From: a virus | DNA length: 23,851 nt | Virus record (IMG/VR): IMGVR_UViG_3300046314_000075 | Location: 1 to 23,851 of that record | Reading direction: 5' to 3' (one strand) | In this document: one piece after another, positions 16,049-22,900 of the stretch | How positions within the stretch are numbered: the first letter of the stretch is position 1 | How the letters are laid out: each line of letters begins with the position of its first letter | Notes under the pieces: generated by a model | What the model was told of the DNA's origin: nothing | The model's input: only the letters and a program-made list of their open reading frames with translations | The model's database searches: none | Program-made: the position numbers and the translations under genes

Positions 16049-18117
16049 TGCCGGAAGACTTTAGCGACTACCGGAGGAACAAGGGTGCGAAGCCTGTCGC
16101 TGCGCCGTCTGACGACCCATCGTTCAGCGATTACAAGACGGGCAAGAAGGCAGCGAAGAAGGCTGCTGCGCCCGCACCCGCCAAGGAGAAGGACTACCGC
16201 TGGCGCGACATTCCGGCTGCTGCGTATGAGAACTACGGCCAGTCGATGTACGACTTTGGTGGGAACGTCTATGACGCTGCGATGCACCCGCTTGACACGG
16301 TCAAGAAGGCCGGAGGTATGGCCGCTGCCGTCCTTGACCTTCCGTACAACGGTCAGGCTGGCGTTGAAGCGTTGAAGGCTGTCGGTGAGACGTACAAGAG
16401 GAAGTACACCAGGGATGGTCGTCCAAGTCTCCAAGCGCTCAAGAACTCTATGGCGACGGAACCGATCTCAACCGCTGCTGACATCGTGACCGTCGCAGGT
16501 CTGCCTGCTGGTGGTGGTCTGACCGTCGCCGGTCGTGCTGGTCAAGCTGCTGGTGCCGTGGGTCGTGCTGCGGCTCGCGTTGCACCGTCCGTTGCAAGCT
16601 CCCGCGCGGTGGGTGCTGCGCGAGCTGTGGCGAACACGCCGGTTGGTCCGCTCGGCACGGTCGGTGAGATCGCGGGTGCGGGTGCCAAGGCGCTCGTTGC
16701 ACCTACGCTGTCGGCCAACGACGCCGCTGCTTTCGGGTTCCGCAAGGCGATCCCTGCGATCGCCACCCGTGCTCGTGCGATCGCTGACCCTGTTCACGCC
16801 AAGGTACACGAGATGGTCGGAGGCACCGCCCGCGCATCACAGATGCGTGCAGCCCTCGCCAAGCCCCCTGTGCTGCCGTTCGACGTGCCCACGCCTGGTG
16901 CTCAGATCACGTCCCAGATGGACGCACCGGCAATCGCTGGTTGGCAGAATGTGGGTGACGCTCTCACGGGTGCGAATGTGCCCCGTGCTGCCGCGCAGAC
17001 CCGCGCGATGCAGAACGCCGTCCAGTCGATTCGAGGTGGTACAGCTACTCCGATCGACCAGCGCATCACCGACTTCATCGGCAAGAAACAAACCGACGCT
17101 GCTCGCGACTACGGGATCTCGGACAACGAGTGGATGCAACTCACGCCCTCGTTGAGTCGTGATATCAATCTGCCGTACAACAACAACATCCTGGACCAAG
17201 CGACAAAGATTCAACTCCAGAACCTCAACACGCTGGGTCAACCTGCCGCTTACGACATTGGTACTCGCGGACTACTCGGGGAATACCAGCGACTCGGTAC
17301 ACCCGTGCCCACCCCCGGCGCACGTATGTTGAGCGGCAAAGACGTTGACTTGTTGAAGAAGGGTCTAAACCAGATCACCAACCCGGTGAACCCTCCCACC
17401 ACTCCGATCCCTATCGAAGTGCAGAAGGCGCTGCGGGATACCACGTCGCGAGTGGTCGGCGAAGCAAGGGCCGCAATCCCTTCGTATGGTACATCACTCG
17501 ACAACTTCGCTGCCAACAGCAACAACGTCGATGCCACCACCTACGCTCGCAGCCTCAGCAACTCGTTGCAGAACGCCCCTGCGGGTGAGGGTACGATCTT
17601 CTCCGATGTGGGCTCGTTCAGCAATATGCGTAACCGTGCGATGGACTCGCTGACCGGCCGCTCGGCAATCCGTCAGTCCACGGGACAGCCTCGCTACCCG
17701 CTGGGTGAGCGGTCGCTGCTTCGTCCTGACGAGAGTGCCCGCCTCGACGCCGTTCAGAACCTCATCGGTCGTGAAGCCAGCTTGGGTCAGCAGACCCGCG
17801 GCGTCACCCCTCCGAACTTCTCAAGTATGTTGTCGGACAACCTGGGTTTCCGGTCGGACACTCCGTTCCTCGGCAGCTTGGTCAAGGGTCAGAACGCGAT
17901 GCTTGAGCGGGAGATGGCTGAGGCGGTACGCACGGGGAAGGGGCTCGACGAAGTGATCGCGAAGTACGGCAAGGACCAGAAGGGCATTGACGACATCGCA
18001 GCGGTGTACCACGCGTTGACCAACAAGTACAACCCGCTCCACCCGCTGCGCGTGATGAACAACAACCCCGCCCTGTACAACGTCCTGGGTCAGCGCGACC
18101 AGCAGGAGCAACAGTAG
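16048..18117 (+). CDS. DNA ejection protein 3
   Basis: A 689-residue protein from ATG 16048, which overlaps the previous stop (TGATG); an adjacent in-frame GTG at 16045 is less likely. The N-terminal portion is charged and carries 'YRWRDIPAAAYENYGQSMYD' and 'YDAAMHPLDTVKKAGGMAAA', a pattern ('n..e...hP.dt') seen near the start of large phage internal virion proteins. Roughly residues 145-218 form a long Ala/Gly/Val-rich stretch that could insert into or cross a membrane. The rest is helical and polar with no enzymatic motif. Last of the three ejection-type genes before lysis. No transglycosylase motif was seen in any of the three. Confidence 0.78.
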   Translation: MPEDFSDYRRNKGAKPVAAPSDDPSFSDYKTGKKAAKKAAAPAPAKEKDYRWRDIPAAAYENYGQSMYDFGGNVYDAAMHPLDTVKKAGGMAAAVLDLPYNGQAGVEALKAVGETYKRKYTRDGRPSLQALKNSMATEPISTAADIVTVAGLPAGGGLTVAGRAGQAAGAVGRAAARVAPSVASSRAVGAARAVANTPVGPLGTVGEIAGAGAKALVAPTLSANDAAAFGFRKAIPAIATRARAIADPVHAKVHEMVGGTARASQMRAALAKPPVLPFDVPTPGAQITSQMDAPAIAGWQNVGDALTGANVPRAAAQTRAMQNAVQSIRGGTATPIDQRITDFIGKKQTDAARDYGISDNEWMQLTPSLSRDINLPYNNNILDQATKIQLQNLNTLGQPAAYDIGTRGLLGEYQRLGTPVPTPGARMLSGKDVDLLKKGLNQITNPVNPPTTPIPIEVQKALRDTTSRVVGEARAAIPSYGTSLDNFAANSNNVDATTYARSLSNSLQNAPAGEGTIFSDVGSFSNMRNRAMDSLTGRSAIRQSTGQPRYPLGERSLLRPDESARLDAVQNLIGREASLGQQTRGVTPPNFSSMLSDNLGFRSDTPFLGSLVKGQNAMLEREMAEAVRTGKGLDEVIAKYGKDQKGIDDIAAVYHALTNKYNPLHPLRVMNNNPALYNVLGQRDQQEQQ

Positions 18118-18399
18118 ATGAGCGAGGACACGATGACCGAACGCGCCACCACCGTCCCCGCCTCCCACCAGTCGTTGTCAGTCGAGGTACAACTAGCGGA
18201 ACTCCGTCGCTGGCTTGAGGGGTACATTGACGCCGAGGGCAAGAGACACCCCGGCGTCATAGAGATGGTCGCGAAGCTGCACGACGAGCTTGAGAAGCGC
18301 AACGAGCGGTACGAAGCCATCCGTCGTGGCGTGTGCGTCGGCTTCCTCGGTACGCTGTTCGCAGCGGCGATCGTATGGTTCAAGGACCACTACAAGTAA
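18118..18399 (+). CDS. Small membrane protein, XhlA-like (lysis region)
   Basis: The 93-residue product has a helical, charged N-terminal part ('VEVQLAELRRWLEGYIDAEG', then 'KLHDELEKRNERYEAIRRG') and one C-terminal membrane segment, about residues 71-88 ('GVCVGFLGTLFAAAIVWF'), followed by a short charged tail. A cytoplasmic coiled coil with a single C-terminal anchor resembles XhlA-type proteins that assist holins. It starts immediately after the preceding stop with AGGAG upstream and lies directly before the endolysin gene. It may be a holin, an accessory to one, or a spanin-like helper. Confidence 0.78.
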   Translation: MSEDTMTERATTVPASHQSLSVEVQLAELRRWLEGYIDAEGKRHPGVIEMVAKLHDELEKRNERYEAIRRGVCVGFLGTLFAAAIVWFKDHYK

Positions 18400-18410
18400 G
18401 GAGCAACCCG

Positions 18411-18785
18411 ATGTCGAACTACTCCCAGCACTTCACCCTGCGCGAGCTGGACTGTCACTGTGGGTGTGCCACCCCTCCACACGTCGCGAAGAACCTGGCG
18501 AACCTGGCACAGTCGTTGGAGTCGCTTCGTACCCGTCTGGGTGGCGTGCCTCTGCACGTCAACTCGGGCTACCGCTGCCCTGCGTACAACGCTCGCATTG
18601 GTGGTGCGAGGGAGTCGCAGCATATGAGCGGCAAGGCTGCTGACCTGAGCGGCAAGTCGGTGTCGCCTGCGCGGATCGCACAGCACGCCGAGCTGATCCC
18701 AGGGTTCAAGAACGGCGGCATCGGTCGCTACAAGTTCTTCACCCACGTTGACATTCGCGAAGGTGCGGCGAGGTGGAACGGATGA
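18411..18785 (+). CDS. Endolysin: M15-family zinc peptidase
   Basis: A 124-residue enzyme predicted to cut peptide bonds in peptidoglycan (D-Ala-D-Ala carboxypeptidase or L-alanyl-D-glutamate endopeptidase type) for host lysis. Zinc ligands and the catalytic region are intact: 'SQHMSGKAADLS' (S69-S80, with H71 and D78 matching the SxHxxGxAxD motif) and 'FTHVDIR' (H112, D114). The upstream 'PLHVNSGYRCPAYNARIGGA' is also typical of the family. It starts at ATG 18411 with TAAGGAG (18397-18403); an in-frame start further upstream lies inside the preceding gene and is rejected. No signal peptide, so export depends on a holin. It ends in an ATGA overlap with the next gene. Confidence 0.93.
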   Translation: MSNYSQHFTLRELDCHCGCATPPHVAKNLANLAQSLESLRTRLGGVPLHVNSGYRCPAYNARIGGARESQHMSGKAADLSGKSVSPARIAQHAELIPGFKNGGIGRYKFFTHVDIREGAARWNG

Positions 18786-19057
18786 ACCCCGACCAGAACA
18801 CCATCCTCGTCCTGGCCTTCGCAGCGGGTGTGCTCGCGTCGACCAGCACCGAGGTCGTGAACCGAGCCACGAGTACCAAGCTGTCCGTCGCCTTCCTGCG
18901 CCTCATCACGATGGGGTTCGTGGTCGCGCTGGTCGTCACGTTCGCGCTGCTCCAGGCCGCCGGGAAGGGCGTTGCGTGGGACGCCGTGGGTGCTCAGACC
19001 TTGGCCGCCTGGTTCGTGGCTCTGGGCGTCCACGACGCTGCAGGGAAGAAGGACTAG
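18782..19057 (+). CDS. Putative holin
   Basis: A 91-residue hydrophobic protein translated from the ATG in the ATGA overlap with the endolysin stop; an in-frame GTG at 18773 would add three residues. Hydrophobic segments are about residues 7-22 ('TILVLAFAAGVLAST'), 38-58 ('FLRLITMGFVVALVVTFALL') and 68-84 ('VGAQTLAAWFVALGV'), giving two or three membrane passes. The C terminus is short and charged (AAGKKD). Small size, multiple membrane segments and coupling to the endolysin gene fit a holin. The single-pass protein at 18118 is the other candidate, and the two may act together. Confidence 0.78.
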   Translation: MNPDQNTILVLAFAAGVLASTSTEVVNRATSTKLSVAFLRLITMGFVVALVVTFALLQAAGKGVAWDAVGAQTLAAWFVALGVHDAAGKKD

Positions 19058-19090
19058 ATCTACCCCGACTCGCTACCGGAGTAGGACCAC

Positions 19091-19128
19091 AAGAAGCCCC
19101 GCGACCTTCACAGGCGGCGGGGCTTCTT
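19091..19128 (+). terminator. Hairpin terminator after the late operon
   Basis: AAGAAGCCCCGC (19091-19102) pairs perfectly over 12 bases with GCGGGGCTTCTT (19117-19128) around a 14-base loop, 33 bases after the holin stop. There is no long U tract, but the A-rich start and T-rich end of the arms could let it work in both directions. Confidence 0.8.
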
Positions 19129-19168
19129 GCTGGCACAACCCAACACCAGGACACCCATCATACCAGAA

Positions 19169-19196
19169 ACCCCCGCGGCGGTGAAGCAGCGGGGGT
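19169..19196. terminator. Second hairpin, possibly bidirectional terminator
   Basis: ACCCCCGC (19169-19176) pairs with GCGGGGGT (19189-19196) around a 12-base loop. On the plus strand it is followed by CTTGGTTTAG. On the minus strand the arm runs into TTTCTGG, so it could stop the convergent operon ending at 19393. Confidence 0.6.
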
Positions 19197-19392
19197 CTTG
19201 GTTTAGTAGTGGCACCACACCCTGACGGATGCTACGGCTCTCACAGACAGGCAGGTTCGCCAACACTACTACCGAAAGGTGAAGGGGTGATGCGAGCAGA
19301 CCCGCACGTCAGAGAGCCCCTACGGTCTGACTGGCACCAGGGCGGGTGGTGTGAACACGTACCCTGAACGACCAGGAGAGAACTTTATCACA
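19197..19392. other. Intergenic stretch between convergent operons, with hairpins and a possible tiny ORF
   Basis: No established gene. TAGTAGTG (19204-19211) can pair with CACTACTA (19264-19271) enclosing 52 bases, and GTCAGA (19308-19313) with TCTGAC (19326-19331). A 25-codon plus-strand frame (ATG 19290 to TGA 19367, beginning MRADPHVREP) is preceded by AAGGTGAAGGGG, which could act as a ribosome site, but the peptide has no recognisable feature. No tRNA cloverleaf was found. The stretch could be a small RNA, a spacer, or a remnant. Confidence 0.4.
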
Positions 19393-19824
19393 CTACTTCG
19401 CGGAACGCAAGCGTGAAGCTCGGCGACTCAGAGTTTCACGCCTGACACCGAGGCGGCGAGCCACAGCTTCCAGCGTTTCCCAGTTCTTACGGTCAGCAAG
19501 AGCTGCTGCGACTTGCTCATCGGTAACGTCGGGAGCGTACTTGGCGTGGTCGGGTGACACACACCATCGGTCGCCACAGGACGTTACCAGACGACGGGTC
19601 GGTAGTTCACCGTGACGGTATGCCCACGCTGCCCGGCGGGCGTGTACTCGCTCGCCCTGGTACTGAGCAGATGGCTGGCGACCACCCTTTGCACGGCAAC
19701 CCATCACCGCACCCGTCCACTTCCAACACCCACCGACTTGCTCGACCTGAGTCATCAAGTCGTCCTCGGTGTGGAGCAGGCTCCTGTTCGACAGAGGACG
19801 AGCCGCCCGATCACAACTTCTCAT
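19393..19824 (-). CDS. HNH-type endonuclease-like protein with C-terminal HTH
   Basis: A 143-residue protein whose ATG overlaps the stop of the zinc-ribbon gene (TGATG). The middle matches the phage HNH pattern: 'GGCWKWTGAVMG' (about 31-42), 'HARRAAWAYRHGELPTRRLV' (62-81), then 'TSCGDRWCVSPDHAKYA'. In most relatives the segment after the 'hG.ip' motif reads 'v.H.C....CvnPdHl'. Here the first His is replaced by Thr (VTSCG), while the CxxxxC and PDH parts remain, so catalytic activity is uncertain. A C-terminal segment 'WETLEAVARRLGVRRETLSR' looks like a helix-turn-helix. Probably a free-standing homing endonuclease or its DNA-binding derivative at the operon end. An earlier in-frame start (20058) is rejected because it would run through the helicase end and the zinc-ribbon gene. 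Confidence 0.75.
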   Translation of the reverse strand: MRSCDRAARPLSNRSLLHTEDDLMTQVEQVGGCWKWTGAVMGCRAKGGRQPSAQYQGERVHARRAAWAYRHGELPTRRLVTSCGDRWCVSPDHAKYAPDVTDEQVAAALADRKNWETLEAVARRLGVRRETLSRRASRLRSAK

Positions 19825-19964
19825 CACCACACCTTCTTCTTGGGTGCAAGTCGTTTCGCCAAACATTCCACGCACCATCGTCCGTTGCCGTGCGGGGTGA
19901 AGCTGGACGCCAGCGCCGAGACGATGCCGCAGCCTGAGCAGCCGTACCACGTTGTAGGTTTCAT
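19824..19964 (-). CDS. 46-residue zinc-ribbon protein
   Basis: A short gene linked at both ends: its ATG lies in the helicase stop (ATGA) and its TGA overlaps the next ATG (TGATG). The peptide begins MKPTTWYGCSGCGIVSALAS, continues through SFTPHGNGRWCVECLAKRLA and ends PKKKVW. Two CxxC pairs (C9/C12 and C31/C34) separated by 18 residues form a textbook zinc ribbon, and the C-terminal KKK is basic, so nucleic-acid binding is likely. Its position between helicase and HNH genes suggests a replication or recombination accessory role; that is inference. Confidence 0.8.
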   Translation of the reverse strand: MKPTTWYGCSGCGIVSALASSFTPHGNGRWCVECLAKRLAPKKKVW

Positions 19965-22900
19965 ACACCCTTCTCCAGTCGGTACTGCTTAACCGACCTG
20001 CGTAGCCCGTCCTGTGTCGTCGCCTTACTGTCGAGTGCGATAGACTGAATCTGGTCAACTGTCTTCGTCACCATAATGCGGTGACACATCACTGGCTTGC
20101 CCTGACCCTGCCTGAGAATACGCGCGTTCATCTGTGAGTACAGGTCGAGGCTCCAGTTCAGACCGAACCAGACGATGACGTTGCCATTCTCCTGCAACCC
20201 GTCGATCCCGTGGCCGGCGCTGGCCGGATGAGCAAGCATCAGTGGACAGTCGCCAGACTTCCACCGTCGCATCGCCTCATCTAGCGACTTCTGCGACTTG
20301 CACTCGGTCAGGTTGACGGGCTTCAAGTCCTTGAACCGCTTCATTATGCGGTCAGCGTCACTCTTGAACGAGTACGCGCACAGCACCGGGTTGCCCTGCG
20401 CCTCGTCGATAATGTCTTCTAGTGCGTCTAGCTTGAGGTCGTGGACCACCTGGTAGTCGCTGCTCTCGGTGTTGTGATACAAAGCGCCCGCCCCGTATTG
20501 GAGGCAATTATGAGCGATGAACACCTCACCGTTACGACCTCTTACGGTGAATCGGTGACGTGGGCCTGCGTTGATGATGTCGTAGACACGGGTTTGAACA
20601 GGTCCATCCCCGACCATCCCCGGTCCATCCGTTTGCGTATCGTGATACCTTGTAGGTTGAACACCCTCGCCGCCTCGGCAACCGTCATAGGACCGAACCA
20701 TGTTTGAACGATCACGTTGAATCGAGTGTTGTTGCCCTGTTCCTGTCTGGTTGCCCAGCGACAGTTTTCCTTGTGATAGTTCCCGTTCACGTCGATGCGA
20801 TCGAGCGTCAAGTCGTCCGAGTAACCGTGTGACATATCTGACCAGAACTTGTCGAACTCGTTCCACTCGGGACACACTGTAATCCCGCGCCCACCGTAGT
20901 TCTTCCAATCCTTGTCTTGAGGGTTGGCGCATCGAGAACGCATCGCCATCCAACTCACCCACGGACGAGTATGCGACATTCCGTGGGTCTTCTTCCACTT
21001 GCCGTGGGCACACCCGCAAGACTTGACTGCTCGCTGTCTGTGTGTTGACCGCAGACTTTGACCTTGCAGTACCAGTTCGTTCCCACAGTCGCACTTGACT
21101 CGCCACGTAGCGCGTGCGGAAGTGCTGTTCTTCCTCTGAACACTCCCCTCCCTCGACATCACTGTAAGGAGTCCGAACCGCTGCCCGGTCAAGTCCTTCG
21201 CCGGATTGCTCATTCAGAACCTCGTGCGCCTCACGCCACCCCTGGTTCGTCAAAACCTTGTGGTCAGGGGTCATACCGACACCCCAGCACTCTACCACGT
21301 TCTTATAACCGTTGCAAGCGATACCGGAAACGTTTACCCATTCTACGCCGTCCCAAACTTGGTCAGCAGACGTGACGATTTCGATTCGCTTCCATCCGTC
21401 GTATGTCAAAACCTCGGTGCCCTCAGCGAGACATTTATTCATCAGCGCGGCCTTGTTGAAGACCTCGACAGTACACTCGTCAAGCTGCAAGAACATCTCG
21501 CGTTCTAGCTTCTCGTAGTTGTCGCGCAGCTCGCCGGTCATCTCGATCGAGATGTCGTTGACGATCATATCCGGCAGCGGGTTGTAGTCCGCTGCTGACA
21601 TCTCCAGCGTGATGTCCGAGATGAGCGCCTTGATGTCCGTCTCGGCGTTCGCCATCGGCACCTCCTTGTATGGTCCTTCCTTGTGGTAGAACTTCGTCTT
21701 GAACGGCGTCTTGTGTCGCCCGAGCCGCTGACCCTTGTCGATGACGAGGTACTGGCCGTGGAGATCCTTGTAGCCGTTGGACGCAGGTGTACCCGTGAGT
21801 CCCGTCGTCCAGTCGAAACACTGCTCGATCTTCAAGAACGACTTGACCCGGTTGGTGGTGCTATTCTTCATCTTAGAACAGTTGTGGACTAGGACTCCTC
21901 CGACGTAGTAGGTTTCCGCCTCCTCGACATGGATATTCCAAACATCGACGCCACTTCCTTGTTCGTGATGTAGAACACTTTCCACCCACGTTCCTCCAGT
22001 AGAAGTCGCTTCTTCTCGTCCCTCATTTTCCCAAGGACGGTACTGTGCGACTGACCCTGAACTTCGATAGCTATCTTGTTCACAGGGTCCGCAAAGTCGA
22101 TCTTGTAGTGAGTCGGATAACCCTCCGACTTCTTGATCTCCCTGAAGATGTACTCTTGCTGGAACTGCGGCGGTAGCATCGTACGTAACAAGTTCTCTGC
22201 CCACGAGCCACCCGTCCCGTTCCCGCCGTTCAGGTGTGAGTGATCGAGCCTCTTGTGTGACTCGCTCATTTTTGAACGCATTTCCTCGGGCCAAGGAATC
22301 CCCTTGTTCCAAGTCCCGTACTGTTCGCGGTGTCTCTGTAGCGCCTTGATCCCACCCGAAGTGATCGCCTTCTTCACTTCTGGTTGTTGCATCCTCCAGG
22401 TGCTCGCGCACGCCTTGGAACAAGTGAACTGCTCGTCCCTCCGCTTCCAGAACACCGCCTGGCAAATCTGACAAGACCCTTCCCCGAATCTCCGAATGTT
22501 GTGGGGCTTCATTCAACACATCACCCTTCTTCAAGTTGCCCGCGGCAACCCAATCGTCACCCACACTAAAGGGGTGATTAGGGGTGCAACGCAGCACGCT
22601 ACCGTTACTCAACCGCACATCGACAAGCGATGTCGTGGTCTTCTGCATCGTGTTCAACACACGGCGAGGACCGATGTGGGTAGATACTACGTCGCCAATC
22701 TTCAACTTGTCAATAGCAATATGAGAATCTGGTGTCTGAACCAGGGTGCCTTTGACGAAGCACTCGTCCCATACCAGCCCGTTCGCAGGCACCGGGATAC
22801 CCGCTGACAAATAGTAAGTGTGGAGGAAGCTGGACAACCACTTCAAGTTCTCGTAGTTCACAAGGTACACGTCGGCAGGCTGCATCATCGCCCTGGAACG

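Noticed and set aside
19197-19392. tRNA gene in the spacer (GGTTCGCC resembles a T-arm)
   Set aside because: No acceptor stem or anticodon arm can be formed around it.
19961-20058. Longer HNH protein starting at 20058
   Set aside because: Would overlap the helicase C terminus and the whole zinc-ribbon gene; the start at 19824 is coupled by TGATG.
20640-21210. Frame-0 middle of intein 2 as a novel in-frame domain
   Set aside because: Charged, motif-free sequence that coincides exactly with the HNH gene in the other frame; best read as shadow translation.
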